The notes beneath the pieces are model-generated. The model was not told the origin of the DNA. It saw only the letters and a program-made list of their open reading frames with translations, and did no database searches. From Ciceribacter lividus (lineage in GTDB: Bacteria > Pseudomonadota > Alphaproteobacteria > Rhizobiales > Rhizobiaceae), in NCBI RefSeq assembly GCF_003337715.1, contig NZ_QPIX01000011.1:62001-126000 (forward strand): a DNA stretch of 64,000 nt, written 5' to 3'. The translations under genes were made by a program, and so were the position numbers. This document shows positions 27,852 through 37,547 of the stretch, piece after piece (positions within the stretch are counted from its first letter, which is position 1; every line of letters starts with the position of its first letter).

Positions 27852-28826
27852 ATGATCCGTTTTCTGACCAAGACCCTGGCGGGAGCCGCACTGGTGACGC
27901 TCGCCGCCGGCACGGCCGCTTTTGCCGAACCGGCGAAGCCGGAATGCCTTGCCGGCGCCAAGCCCGGCGGCGGTTTCGACCTCACCTGCCGGCTCGCCGC
28001 CAATGCGCTGCTCGAAACCAAGGAAATTTCAACGCCGATGGCGGTGACCTACATGGAAGGTGGCGTCGGTGCGGTCGCCTACAACCACGTCATCGGCAAG
28101 CGCGCGACGGACGGCAACCTGATCACCGCCGCGTCCTCCGGTTCGGCACTCCTCATCGCACAGGGCAAGTTCGGCAAGTATGACGAAAACGCCGTCCGCT
28201 GGCTCGGCGCTCTCGGCGCAGACTACGGCGTGCTCGTCGTCTCGGCAGATTCCCCCTACAAGACGCTCGGTGAGCTCGTTGAAGCCTACAAGGCTGATCC
28301 GAACAGCTTTGCCATCGGCGGCGGCGGTGCCGTCGGCTCGCAGGACTGGATGAAGGGTTCGCTGCTCGCCAAGTCGGCTGGTCAGGATCCGAAGGCCATG
28401 CGCTACGTCGCGCTCGAAGGCGGTGGTGCGGTTCTGACCGCGCTCGAAGGCGGCCACATCAAGGTCGGCTCGGGTGACGCCGCCGAAATGGGCAAGCACC
28501 ACCTTGCAGGCAAGGTCCGCATCCTCGCCGTCATGGCACCGGAACGTCTGTCAGGCGAACTCTCCGGCGTCCCGACTGCTCGCGAACAGGGCTTCGATAT
28601 CGACTGGCCGGTCTGGCGCGGTTACTATGTCGGCAAGGACGTATCCGACGCCGATTACGACTGGTGGGTCTCCACCTTCGAAAAGATGAGCAAGACGCCG
28701 GAATTCGCCAAGGAGCGTGAAGCCCGCGGCCTCTTCGAATTCACCCTGCTCGGCAAGGATTTCGACAAGCGCGTGAAGGACGACGTCGCCCGCTTCAAGA
28801 TCCTAGCCAAGGAAGCCGGCATGTAA
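27852..28826 (+). CDS. tctC: Tricarboxylate-binding protein TctC (tripartite tricarboxylate transporter)
   Basis: 324 residues from the second of two adjacent ATGs (27849/27852; GGGAGAGAG upstream). Signal peptide up to TAAFA. The periplasmic Bug/TctC fold contains the characteristic GVGAVAYNHVIGK and SGSALLIAQ stretches. It delivers citrate-like acids to TctAB. The frame is open far upstream, but no homologous sequence starts there. A GAAA-loop hairpin follows the stop. Confidence 0.9.
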   Translation: MIRFLTKTLAGAALVTLAAGTAAFAEPAKPECLAGAKPGGGFDLTCRLAANALLETKEISTPMAVTYMEGGVGAVAYNHVIGKRATDGNLITAASSGSALLIAQGKFGKYDENAVRWLGALGADYGVLVVSADSPYKTLGELVEAYKADPNSFAIGGGGAVGSQDWMKGSLLAKSAGQDPKAMRYVALEGGGAVLTALEGGHIKVGSGDAAEMGKHHLAGKVRILAVMAPERLSGELSGVPTAREQGFDIDWPVWRGYYVGKDVSDADYDWWVSTFEKMSKTPEFAKEREARGLFEFTLLGKDFDKRVKDDVARFKILAKEAGM

Positions 28827-28850
28827 TTGCCGCCTGAACCCGCACGACGG

Positions 28851-28878
28851 GACCTTCCGGGAGAAATCCCGGAAGGTC
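28851..28878 (+). terminator. Perfect GAAA-tetraloop hairpin between tctC and tctB
   Basis: GACCTTCCGGGA pairs perfectly over 12 bp with TCCCGGAAGGTC around GAAA, followed by GTTTCC. It is likely an mRNA stabiliser or partial terminator favouring tctC expression. Confidence 0.75.
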
Positions 28879-29029
28879 GTTTCCGGGCGGCCCGCCTGGT
28901 CGCCGCGAGAGCGTCATGCCCGAAATGCCGCGACCCGAAGGCACGGTTTGTGCCGCACGGCAGAGCCGTCGCACGCACATTCGGTCCGTTCGTGCAAGCT
29001 GTTCCCTCTCGAAGAGTGGAGACCGATCC

Positions 29030-29488
29030 ATGTCAGACCATAGCAGAACAACCCTCCTCACCGGACGCATCGGCGCGATCTGCGTGCTCGCCTTCGCGAT
29101 CGCCTACGGCATCGGCGCGAGCCGCATCGACTATTCCTTCTCCTCCGATCCGCTGGGGCCGCGGGCCGTGCCCCTGATCCTCGCCGGCATTCTCGGTGTG
29201 CTCGCGCTCTTCTATCTGCGTTCGCCGGGAAGCGCGGAAGGCTTCCCTTCCGGGGTACTTCTGCTGCGGGTGCTGGCCGTTCCGGTCATACTGATCGCCA
29301 GTGTTGCGGTCTTCGAGCCTGCGGGCTTTGCCGCGTCGATCTTCTTCCTGACCTTCGGCACCGGGATGATCTTCGGAGCCCCGCCGCTCAAGGCTGCGAT
29401 CGGGGCTGCCGGTCATGCCGCGCTGTGGTGGGTCATTTTCGCCTGGCTGCTCGAGGTCTATCTGCCGGTCGGCGCGCTCTTCAGCTGA
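29030..29488 (+). CDS. tctB: Tripartite tricarboxylate transporter small membrane subunit TctB
   Basis: 152 residues from ATG 29030. Four hydrophobic segments, the usual TctB topology, with the DPLGPRAVPLILAG block typical of the family. It pairs with TctA 50 bp downstream. Confidence 0.88.
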   Translation: MSDHSRTTLLTGRIGAICVLAFAIAYGIGASRIDYSFSSDPLGPRAVPLILAGILGVLALFYLRSPGSAEGFPSGVLLLRVLAVPVILIASVAVFEPAGFAASIFFLTFGTGMIFGAPPLKAAIGAAGHAALWWVIFAWLLEVYLPVGALFS

Positions 29489-29538
29489 GCCGACGGCACC
29501 ACCGAACACGTCTCCCCTAACCGGGAAAGGTCATAGTC

Positions 29539-31050
29539 ATGAACTTCGAATATCTCGCCCAAGGCTTCGGCGTCGCGCTGACCTGGCAGAACCTGCTGAT
29601 CGGCTTCGTCGGCTGCTTCATCGGCACAATGGTCGGCGCGCTTCCGGCGATCGGGCCGATCAACGGCATCGCGCTCCTGCTGCCGATCGCCTACACCATG
29701 GGGCTGCCGCCCGAAAGCACGATGATCCTGCTCGCCTCCGTCTATTGCGGCGCCGAATACGGCGGCCGCATCTCCTCGATCCTCCTCAACGTCCCCGGCG
29801 ATGCCGGCGCCGTCATGACCGCGATGGACGGCTATCCGATGGCAAGACAGGGCCGCGCCGGCGAGGCGCTGGCGCTTTCCGGCCTCTCCTCTTTCGTCGG
29901 CGGCATCCTCGGCTCGATCGGACTCGCCCTCTTCGCACCGCTCCTCGCGGGGCTGGCGATCGGTTTCGGCCCGGCGGAATATTTCGTGCTGATGGTCTTC
30001 GCCTTTGCCACCCTCGGCTCGATGGTGGGCGACCAGCCGGTCAAGACGCTGATCGGCTGCACGCTCGGCCTCATGCTGGCGACCGTCGGCATCGACGCGA
30101 CCTCCGGCGCATACCGCTTCACTTTCGACCAGCCCGAGCTGGGTGACGGCATCGAATTCGTCGTGCTGGTCATCGGCCTCTTCTCGATCTCCGAAGCCCT
30201 CATCATCCTGGAACACCAGGGGCGCGGCTTCACCATGATCCGCGATCTCGGCCGGATGACCGCCCAATGGGCGGATGTCGTGAAGTGCACCGGCACCGCA
30301 CTCAGAAGCTCGGTGATCGGCTTTGTCGTCGGCGTGTTGCCGGGAACCGGCGCCTCGGTCTCCAGTGCGATCTCCTACACCACCGCAAAGCGCATCTCCG
30401 ACACCGAAGGAACCTTCGGCAAGGGTGACGTCCGCGGCCTGGCGGCCCCGGAAGCCGCCAACAACGCGACCGCCTGCGGCGCCTTCGTGCCGATGCTCAC
30501 CCTCGGCGTTCCGGGTTCGGGTACAACCGCCGTCATGCTCGGCGCGCTGATGCTCTACAACATCCAGCCGGGCCCGATGCTGCTTGCCGAACGGCCGGAG
30601 ATCGTCGGCGGTCTCGTTGCCTCGCTCTTCGTCGGCAACTTCATCCTGCTCGCCCTCAACCTGCCGCTCGTCAACATCTTCGCCCGCGTCCTGACCGTTC
30701 CGAACTGGCTTCTGGTTCCGGGCATCCTGGTGCTTTCGATCGTCGGCGTCTATTCGACCCACGCATCGGTCTTCTCGATCTTCCTGATGCTCGGCATCGG
30801 CATGATCGGCTGGCTCCTGCGCAAGGCGGGCTTCGACATGGCACCGCTCATCCTGGGTTTCGTGCTCGGCCGCGTCATGGAGGTGAACCTGCGCAACGCA
30901 CTGGCGATCAGCGGCGGTGATCCCTCGATCCTCTTCCAGAGCACGATCTCGATCGTTCTCTGGGTCATGGCCGCAGGCGTCGCGATCCTGCCATGGTATC
31001 TGTCGTACCGTACGAAGAAGCGGATCAGGCAGGCGGCTCTGACCGCCTGA
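29539..31050 (+). CDS. tctA: Tripartite tricarboxylate transporter large membrane subunit TctA
   Basis: 503 residues with 10-12 membrane segments. Family signatures include GCFIGTMVGALPAIGPINGIALLLP near the N-terminus and GVLPGTGASVSSAISYTTAK with LGVPGSGTTAVMLGAL mid-protein. It forms the sodium- or proton-driven channel that takes acids from TctC. Last gene of tctCBA. Confidence 0.93.
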   Translation: MNFEYLAQGFGVALTWQNLLIGFVGCFIGTMVGALPAIGPINGIALLLPIAYTMGLPPESTMILLASVYCGAEYGGRISSILLNVPGDAGAVMTAMDGYPMARQGRAGEALALSGLSSFVGGILGSIGLALFAPLLAGLAIGFGPAEYFVLMVFAFATLGSMVGDQPVKTLIGCTLGLMLATVGIDATSGAYRFTFDQPELGDGIEFVVLVIGLFSISEALIILEHQGRGFTMIRDLGRMTAQWADVVKCTGTALRSSVIGFVVGVLPGTGASVSSAISYTTAKRISDTEGTFGKGDVRGLAAPEAANNATACGAFVPMLTLGVPGSGTTAVMLGALMLYNIQPGPMLLAERPEIVGGLVASLFVGNFILLALNLPLVNIFARVLTVPNWLLVPGILVLSIVGVYSTHASVFSIFLMLGIGMIGWLLRKAGFDMAPLILGFVLGRVMEVNLRNALAISGGDPSILFQSTISIVLWVMAAGVAILPWYLSYRTKKRIRQAALTA

Positions 31051-31074
31051 CGATCAAAGAAGGCTCCCGAGAGA

Positions 31075-31113
31075 GCGCCGCGCCGACCGCTTGCTCAAGC
31101 GTCGGCGCGGCGC
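31075..31113. terminator. Large hairpin between convergent tctA and ribokinase genes
   Basis: GCGCCGCGCCGAC (31075-31087) pairs with GTCGGCGCGGCGC (31101-31113), with an additional inner GCTTG/CAAGC stem. There is no T-run, so its efficiency is uncertain. Confidence 0.6.
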
Positions 31114-31140
31114 ACGTGTCTTGGCGGATAACGTGTTCGA

Positions 31141-32070
31141 CTAGACTCTTGGAAGAAGTGCGTCGATCTCGGCGCGCGTCGGCATGGCCGGGGCCGTGCC
31201 CGGCCGCGTCACGGCGATCGCCGCGGTTGCGCAGCCGAAGCGCACGGCCTCCACCGGATCCCGGCCTTCGGAGAGCGCGGTTGTGAACCCGCCGAGAAAT
31301 GCATCGCCCGCGCCCGTCGTATCGACGACCTTGCCGGCGGAAAAGGCAGGGACGAACTCGCTCCGTCCGGCCGTGTGATAGAGTGCGCCACGGGCGCCGA
31401 GGGTGATGATGGCAGCTCCGACACCTTTTCGCAGCAGCAGATCGCCGGCGGCGCGGGCCTGTTCATCCGTCTCAACGGGATGGCCGACGATCTCGGCCGC
31501 TTCCACCTCGTTCGGCGCGAAGAAATCGCACAAGGGGTATATGTCATCGGGAAGCGGCCGGGCGGGCGCGGGATTGAGAATGGTCGTCACGCCTGCCGCC
31601 CTGGCGATCGAAAGGCCATGGATGGCCGCTTCGATCGGTTGCTCGAGCTGGGTCATGAAAATCGCGGCATTCTCGATATCTTGCCGGTTGGCATCGACGT
31701 CCTCGATGCCGATCAGACCTGCGGCCCCGGCAGCGACGATGATGGCGTTGTCGCCATTCTCCTCGTTCACGAAGATGAAGGCGGCGCCTGTCGGCACGTC
31801 GTCCATCTGAATGACATTGGCCCTCACCCCGGCCGCCTTGTAGGCCGAGAGCGCCATCTCGCCGAACGGATCCCTGCCGACCCGCGAGATGAAGGTCACC
31901 TCCCCGCCGGCCTTGGCAGCGGCGATCGACTGGTTGGAGCCCTTGCCACCGGGCCCCAGTGCAAAGCCCGAACCCATGATCGTTTCGGCGATCCGCGGCA
32001 GGCGCTTTGCCTTGTAGGCCGTGTCGGCGGCGAAAATTCCGAGAATGACAATACCGCGGCGCGCGCTCAT
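31141..32070 (-). CDS. PfkB-family carbohydrate kinase, ribokinase-like
   Basis: 309 residues from ATG 32070, which overlaps the rbsD/fucU-like stop (ATGA). GPGGKGSNQSIAAAKAGG is the ribokinase N-terminal signature and DTTGAGDAFLGGF the catalytic Asp block; NPAPARPL is also typical of RbsK. It likely phosphorylates the sugar imported by the adjacent ABC system. Ribose is the default guess but other pentoses or deoxysugars are possible. Confidence 0.9.
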   Translation of the reverse strand: MSARRGIVILGIFAADTAYKAKRLPRIAETIMGSGFALGPGGKGSNQSIAAAKAGGEVTFISRVGRDPFGEMALSAYKAAGVRANVIQMDDVPTGAAFIFVNEENGDNAIIVAAGAAGLIGIEDVDANRQDIENAAIFMTQLEQPIEAAIHGLSIARAAGVTTILNPAPARPLPDDIYPLCDFFAPNEVEAAEIVGHPVETDEQARAAGDLLLRKGVGAAIITLGARGALYHTAGRSEFVPAFSAGKVVDTTGAGDAFLGGFTTALSEGRDPVEAVRFGCATAAIAVTRPGTAPAMPTRAEIDALLPRV

Positions 32071-32528
32071 CTGACGACGTCCTCGGCCGGAATGACCCCC
32101 TTCGTCAGCAGGAAACATCCGTAGAAACGCAGTTCGCCGGTCGCGATCACGCAATAGGCCTTCTTCGCCACCTCGTAAAAGGCCATCCGCTCGACGCCGT
32201 ACATGGGAGACGGGCGGCCTTCCACCCGATTGACGATGGCCTGTACCTCCGCCTGAACCCCGGGGATCTCGTCGGGCTTGCCCATCACTTCCATGCGGCC
32301 GACCGACGGCTGAACCGGCGTGTCCAGCGGAAAGACCGACAGGATCGCGTCGATGGCCCGCGGCGCGGGAATGTTATCCATCGTCAGGAGCTTGCCTATG
32401 CGGGTTTGCCGGGCGATCGCATCGGACGGGAAATTCGCATCGGCGACCACAAGGAAATCGCCGTGTCCCATGGTGCTCAGTGCTTCGAGAATGGCGCCGT
32501 TCAGTTCGGCCCTGATCCCTTTCAACAT
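32067..32528 (-). CDS. RbsD/FucU-family sugar mutarotase
   Basis: 153 residues. GHGDFLVVADANFPS and the C-terminal ATGELRFYGCFLLTKGV are diagnostic of RbsD/FucU, which interconvert sugar anomers before phosphorylation. The sequence looks nearer to the FucU branch. It is coupled to the ribokinase downstream. Confidence 0.9.
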   Translation of the reverse strand: MLKGIRAELNGAILEALSTMGHGDFLVVADANFPSDAIARQTRIGKLLTMDNIPAPRAIDAILSVFPLDTPVQPSVGRMEVMGKPDEIPGVQAEVQAIVNRVEGRPSPMYGVERMAFYEVAKKAYCVIATGELRFYGCFLLTKGVIPAEDVVR

Positions 32529-32567
32529 GTCCTTTGTCCCTCTTTTTCCGCAGTTATCGGGTTTTCT

Positions 32568-33599
32568 TCACGCTTCTGGTCGTTCTTCAGGTGAGGCTCC
32601 GCGTCCTGGCGCAGGCCCCGTCGATCTGCGAACAATCAGCGAGCCCTCGACCATTTCGTCCTCGTCCGGGGAATTCTGATCCAGGAGACGCTCGACGGCG
32701 CGTGCAGCCAACCGCTCGGTCGGCTGACGAACCGTCGTCAGGCGCGGCACGACAAGTTTGGCCAGCGTGATGTCGTCGAACCCGGCCACCGACAATTCGT
32801 CCGGCACGTCGACCTTGAAGTCTCTGGCAGCCCGCAACGCCCCGATGGCCTGCTGGTCGCTGGCGGCGGCTATTGCCGTCGGCCGGTCGCCGGGCTCCCG
32901 CGCCAGCAGTGCGCGTGCGGCTCTTTCGCCGGATTCGTAGTCAAAGCGGCCCGCGACGATTTCGAGCTCGATCTCCTCGCCTGCCTCGCTCAGTTGCTGA
33001 GCCCGGTCCACGAAGCCTTTCCGGCGCATGCGCCCGGCCTCGGTTTCAGGGGGACCGGCAATATAGGCAATCCGGCGGTGCCCCAGCGCGTAAAGGTGAT
33101 CGACGACCAGCGACGCGGCCTGCGCGTGGTCGGTCGAGACCAACGGGTACGAGCCGAAGCGGCGGTCGAGCGATATGATCGGCACCGGCGCATCGATTTC
33201 CAGATCCGAGTTGCCGTTGGACGCGACGACGATGATGCCGCGCACCGAGCGGTCCAGGAATGCCAGGATGTGGCCCTGTTCTGCCTCCAGGTCTTCATGG
33301 GAACTGGCCAGCATCACCATATGACCGGCTTCGAGCGCGGCGCGCTCCACGCTCGCGGCCAGCTGCGCAAAGAACGGGTTGGTGATGTCCGGAACGACCA
33401 GCCCGATCACGTCCGTCTTGCTGGTGCGCAAGGCGCGCGCGGTCACGTTGGGGCGGTATCCCAGTTTCGCGATCGCCTCGTTGACCTTCTCCCTGAGAGC
33501 CGGTCTTACCGCCGCCTCCCCCGCGATAACACGCGAGACCGTACCCACGGAAACGCCCGCCTCAACAGCAACATCCTTGACCGTGGGCGTCTTTCGCAT
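32568..33599 (-). CDS. LacI-family transcriptional regulator of the sugar importer
   Basis: 343 residues. The N-terminal LacI helix-turn-helix TVKDVAVEAGVSVGTVSRV and hinge helix region are followed by a periplasmic-binding-like sensor domain (DVIGLVVPDITNPFFAQL, VAGFDDITLA). It is embedded in the transporter operon after the second permease. Two identical ATGAAACGTTTCAT palindromes 4 kb away at the operon promoter have the central-CG symmetry typical of LacI operators and are its likely targets. Confidence 0.92.
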   Translation of the reverse strand: MRKTPTVKDVAVEAGVSVGTVSRVIAGEAAVRPALREKVNEAIAKLGYRPNVTARALRTSKTDVIGLVVPDITNPFFAQLAASVERAALEAGHMVMLASSHEDLEAEQGHILAFLDRSVRGIIVVASNGNSDLEIDAPVPIISLDRRFGSYPLVSTDHAQAASLVVDHLYALGHRRIAYIAGPPETEAGRMRRKGFVDRAQQLSEAGEEIELEIVAGRFDYESGERAARALLAREPGDRPTAIAAASDQQAIGALRAARDFKVDVPDELSVAGFDDITLAKLVVPRLTTVRQPTERLAARAVERLLDQNSPDEDEMVEGSLIVRRSTGPAPGRGASPEERPEA

Positions 33600-33613
33600 G
33601 CCAGCTCCCGCTC

Positions 33614-34528
33614 TTACTTGACGGCCCCGGCAGTCATACCCGCGATGATGTGCTTTTCAAGCAGGACACCGACAAAAACCAGCGGAAGGATGCCGGCCGT
33701 GGACAGGGCTGCCATCGACCACCAGTTGATGCCCTGGCTGCCGGTCTGGCTCGCGATCATCACCGGCAGGGTGTTCGTGTTGGTGGACGTCAGCAACGCG
33801 GCGAAGAAATATTCGTTCCAGCACAGGATCAACGCAAGAATGAACGCCGCGATCATGCCCGGCAGGACCAGCGGCACAATGATACGCGAGAAGGCGCCCC
33901 AGATCGAAAGACCGTCGACCAGGGCGGCCTCTTCAAGTTCCACAGGGATCGTGGCGAACTGGTCGCGCATGATCCAGACCACGATGGGCAGGACCATCAG
34001 CGTATAGACTGCAATCATGCCGACATAGGTGTCGAGAAGCGCAAGCTGCTTGTAGAGAACGAGGAACGGCAGCGCGAGCACGACCGGCGGCATGATGAGC
34101 TGCGACAGGAAGAAGAAGGAGATGTCGGAGTTCCGCATATAGCCGAACTTGTAGCTGAAGCGGCTCAGACCGTAGGCGGCGAGCGTTCCGAGGAAAACCG
34201 CCAGCGTCGACGACGTCCCCGATATGATCACGCTGTTCCAGAACCGGCGCATGAATTCGGCACGCACCGTGGACGTCTCGAAGATCGTGTCAGGAGAAAG
34301 CCCGAGCGAGCGCCAGCCGAGCCAGGACGGCTGAAAGTCGAGGAGCGGAACGAGATTGCCGCGCATCACATCGGCCGCGATCTTCAAGGAGGTCGTGACG
34401 GTCCAGAACACCGGGAAGATGCAGATGACCGCCCAGATCGCGAGGAGGCCATAGACGACGAAGCGCATGGCCCACCAGCGCATGCGCTGCCGGCGATCGA
34501 ATTTGTCCAGATCAACAGAAACCATCAT
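33614..34528 (-). CDS. Sugar ABC transporter permease, MalG-like (CUT1)
   Basis: 304 residues. Six membrane segments; EAA loop EEAALVDGLSIWGAFSRIIVPL near residue 205. The start ATG 34528 overlaps the stop of the other permease (ATGA). Forms the importer pore with that protein. Confidence 0.9.
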   Translation of the reverse strand: MMVSVDLDKFDRRQRMRWWAMRFVVYGLLAIWAVICIFPVFWTVTTSLKIAADVMRGNLVPLLDFQPSWLGWRSLGLSPDTIFETSTVRAEFMRRFWNSVIISGTSSTLAVFLGTLAAYGLSRFSYKFGYMRNSDISFFFLSQLIMPPVVLALPFLVLYKQLALLDTYVGMIAVYTLMVLPIVVWIMRDQFATIPVELEEAALVDGLSIWGAFSRIIVPLVLPGMIAAFILALILCWNEYFFAALLTSTNTNTLPVMIASQTGSQGINWWSMAALSTAGILPLVFVGVLLEKHIIAGMTAGAVK

Positions 34529-35643
34529 AGCCTTCCCGTCATACGTTGCACGACACGGTCGGCAATCTTCATCAGGAGCGTCATTCCAATCACGATGATC
34601 ACCAGATAGGCGAGCGCCAGCAGGGTGCCGTAGCCGACATTCGATCGGTCGCGGTATTCACGATAGATGAAGCTCGTCACGGAATCGGTCGCACCGCCCG
34701 GCCCCCCGGTCGTGACCGTGATGATGATGTCGGCGAGCTTCAGTTTGAAGATGATGCGGATCATCACGGCCGTCACCGAAACCGGCAGCATCAGCGGGAA
34801 GATCACCTTCCAGAAACGTTGCCACTTCGTCGCGCCATCGACCTCGGCTGCCTCGAGGACTTCTCTCGGCAGAGCCTGCAACCCGGCGAGCAGCATGATC
34901 ATCATGAACGGGATGAAGGTCCAGGCGTCCATGATCATGATCGACAGCCTGGCCGTCAGGGGGTCCCCGAAGAAGGATGGATTCTCCCAGCCGAGCCAAC
35001 GGGCAAATCGCGCGATCGGGCCGAAGCGTGTTTCGAGCATCGACTTGCCGACCATCCAGCTGACGGCGACCGGCGACAGCATAAGCGGCACCAGAAAGGT
35101 GACCCGCCAGAACTTTCGCGCGACGATGTTCTGGTTGAGCAACAGCGCCAGCCCGAACGCGATCGCGTACTCCACCACGATCGCCAGACAGTAATAGATC
35201 ATGTTCACGAGGGCGTTGATGTAGAACGGATCGGAAATCATCCGCCGCAGATTGTCGAGCCCGTTGAAACGCCGTCCCGTCGGCGAGGCGAGGTTCCAGT
35301 CGGAGAAGCCGATCCACAAGGCAAAGAGAAGCGGGAACACCACCATGGAGATGACGAAGAGTGCCGCGGGCAGCACGAACAGCGCTTTCTTCCCTGTCTC
35401 GCCATAGATCACCACCCGGGTAACACAGAGAATGCACGCCCAGATGAAATACGCATAAAGAACCGGGCGCCAGTTCTCGAAGCCCAGGCTCGTCCAACCG
35501 AGATCATACGCGGCTTGCAGACAGAAGGATGTGAGAAGCCAGAGGACACTCAACCACAGAGCTGCCCTGCCCCAGAGCTTCCGGCTTTGGGAAATGGAGT
35601 CCGTCTCCACCGTGTGCAGCAGATCGCCGTCGACCATAGACAT
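34525..35643 (-). CDS. Sugar ABC transporter permease, MalF-like (CUT1)
   Basis: 372 residues, longer than average for the family because of extra N-terminal hydrophobic segments (about residues 28-47 and 62-80) before the standard six. EAA loop LEAAEVDGATKWQRFWKVIFPL near residue 270. GAGGAAAT precedes the start. Confidence 0.9.
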   Translation of the reverse strand: MSMVDGDLLHTVETDSISQSRKLWGRAALWLSVLWLLTSFCLQAAYDLGWTSLGFENWRPVLYAYFIWACILCVTRVVIYGETGKKALFVLPAALFVISMVVFPLLFALWIGFSDWNLASPTGRRFNGLDNLRRMISDPFYINALVNMIYYCLAIVVEYAIAFGLALLLNQNIVARKFWRVTFLVPLMLSPVAVSWMVGKSMLETRFGPIARFARWLGWENPSFFGDPLTARLSIMIMDAWTFIPFMMIMLLAGLQALPREVLEAAEVDGATKWQRFWKVIFPLMLPVSVTAVMIRIIFKLKLADIIITVTTGGPGGATDSVTSFIYREYRDRSNVGYGTLLALAYLVIIVIGMTLLMKIADRVVQRMTGRL

Positions 35644-35666
35644 GGATTTCCTCGTTTGGACGAAAG

Positions 35667-35695
35667 CCGGCCGGCGGAAGGCTTCCGCCGGCCGG
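35667..35695 (-). terminator. Perfect 13-bp hairpin between the sugar-binding protein and permease genes
   Basis: CCGGCCGGCGGAA-GGC-TTCCGCCGGCCGG. It lies immediately downstream of the binding-protein gene on the minus strand. No T-run follows, which suggests mRNA stabilisation or partial termination. Confidence 0.7.
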
Positions 35696-35708
35696 ACGGT
35701 TCAATCAA

Positions 35709-37349
35709 TCAAAGCCCGAGGCTCGCCCGGTAGAGCTTCAGCTGGCTTTCACGTCCAATCTGGTCGGTGATCTTTTCCCACGCAGCGGCAATCGCATCCG
35801 CCGTTTCCTGGGCCGACTTGTACTGGCCGGCAAAGCCCTTGGCGAGCTCGTCTTCCGCGACGGAGTAGTACTGGAAGATGCCGGGAATACGTGGCTCGAT
35901 CGCCGCATTCGGATGGTTGTAGCTGTCCGCGTTGGAGCCGAGGTAATCCTCGACATAGGCCCGGTCGTAGCCGGCCGCTGCCCATTCGTCATAGTTGAAG
36001 TGCGACTGACGGTAGGGCTGGAAGCCCGACGGATAGGCCGAGGTCCACAGCGAGATATCCTTGCCGCCGAGATGGGCTGCGGCAGACCACGCGGCCTTGC
36101 GCTTCTTCTCATCGCCGGTGACGCGCTTGGTGACGTAGATGCCCCAGCCGATATAGGCCATGTTCGGCGCTTCGTTGTACTTGTCTTCCCAGGCGCCGGT
36201 CTTGCGGTTGTAGACGCGGTCGGAACCACGATTGATGCCGAAGCCGACGACATCGCCGACGACGGACGTGTCGGACGTGCGGGCGCTGGAGCCGACGTCA
36301 CCCCACCACATCAGCATGGAGCCGGTGCCTGCGAGGAACTGCGAGAAGGCGGTGGTGCCCGGGTCTGCGTTGATCTGGTCGGCCGGGTAGACATTGGCGG
36401 CGATCAGATCCATCACGTCCTGGATGGCCTGCACCCAGGCCGGGTTGTTGACCAGCGGCTTCATGTTTTCCGGATCGAACAGCCATGCCGGATCACCCGG
36501 ATATTTCGCGTAGGCCGTTGCGCGGTTCTCGATGAAGTAGAAGCCGAAACCACCCCAGCCCTTCAGCGGGTCGAGATAGCCGTAGGCCGGCAGGCCGGTC
36601 AGCGGATCGGTCTTGCCGACGAGCGCCTTGGTCGCGGCATTGACCTCCTGCCAGGTCTTCGGCGGATTTGCCATGCCGCTGATCGAACCCTCGCCGAAAT
36701 AGTCCTTGCGGTAGGCGAAGGTGTGGCAGTCGCCGTCGATGGTGACGCGGTAGGTCTTGCCGTCCCAGGTGCCGACCGGCGGCTTCAGATAGCCGACGAG
36801 GTCGTCGGCCTGGATCTGTGCGGCGACCCATTCCGGCATTTCGTCCAGGAGACCGCGGCCTGCCGTATCGCCTTCGAACGGCGCGCCCATTTCCATGATG
36901 TCGAAATCGACGGTGCCGGTCGCGATGGACTGCTGCAGGCGAGCGTTGTAATCGGCCTGCGCGAGGTCGATCCAGTTGATCTTCGCACCCGTATAGGCTT
37001 CCCAAGGCTTCAGGAAGCCGCGGAACAGGAAGTTGTGAAGGTTCTGGTTGTTGAGGCCCATGAACGTCAGTTCGACGCCGGCGAATTCGCCCTCGGCAAC
37101 GTTCGCCTTGGTCGGGCCGAGGCAAAGCTCGCCCACCTTCTGCCAGTCCGCGTCCGTCGGCGAACCCTTGCCGACGCCGGGGATCTGCAAGAGCTGCGCG
37201 CGCAGATCGTCTGCCGCAAAGGCCATACCCGGGATGCCACCCATTACGCCCGAAACGCCGAGCAGGGCAGCCGCACTCGCCGTGCCGCGCAGGATGTCGC
37301 GACGGCTGGCCTGACGCTTCATCAGCGCATCATAGATTTCGACTTTCAT
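35709..37349 (-). CDS. Sugar ABC transporter substrate-binding protein, Tat-exported, large CUT1 type
   Basis: 546 residues from ATG 37349 (GGAGGAG 9 bases upstream; a GTG at 37367 is not needed). The twin-arginine region KRQASRRDILRGTASAAALL precedes a long hydrophobic stretch ending at AFA. The mature protein is an extracellular solute-binding domain of the COG1653 class, larger than the usual 400-450 residues. It is the first gene of the leftward operon. The substrate is unknown; the kinase and mutarotase suggest a monosaccharide. Confidence 0.87.
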   Translation of the reverse strand: MKVEIYDALMKRQASRRDILRGTASAAALLGVSGVMGGIPGMAFAADDLRAQLLQIPGVGKGSPTDADWQKVGELCLGPTKANVAEGEFAGVELTFMGLNNQNLHNFLFRGFLKPWEAYTGAKINWIDLAQADYNARLQQSIATGTVDFDIMEMGAPFEGDTAGRGLLDEMPEWVAAQIQADDLVGYLKPPVGTWDGKTYRVTIDGDCHTFAYRKDYFGEGSISGMANPPKTWQEVNAATKALVGKTDPLTGLPAYGYLDPLKGWGGFGFYFIENRATAYAKYPGDPAWLFDPENMKPLVNNPAWVQAIQDVMDLIAANVYPADQINADPGTTAFSQFLAGTGSMLMWWGDVGSSARTSDTSVVGDVVGFGINRGSDRVYNRKTGAWEDKYNEAPNMAYIGWGIYVTKRVTGDEKKRKAAWSAAAHLGGKDISLWTSAYPSGFQPYRQSHFNYDEWAAAGYDRAYVEDYLGSNADSYNHPNAAIEPRIPGIFQYYSVAEDELAKGFAGQYKSAQETADAIAAAWEKITDQIGRESQLKLYRASLGL

Positions 37350-37461
37350 TTGTGTGTTCTCCTCCACATATCCGTTTGACGCTTCGCCTCGCCGGTGACG
37401 GGGTTCTTGCAGGCTCTCCTTTTGCCGCTAGCCACGGACAAAAGTATCTGGTAAGCAAGAA

Positions 37462-37475
37462 ATGAAACGTTTCAT
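37462..37475. promoter_or_regulatory. LacI-type operator ATGAAACGTTTCAT, copy 1
   Basis: A perfect 14-bp palindrome with central CG, 113 bp upstream of the binding-protein start. Identical to the copy at 37548-37561. Confidence 0.8.
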
Positions 37476-37547
37476 ATTTCGAGTGAAGCCGCTCCTCTCA
37501 GCCTCGATGCCGAGCATCAGACTCCCGGAGGAAAAAGTCAACAGAAA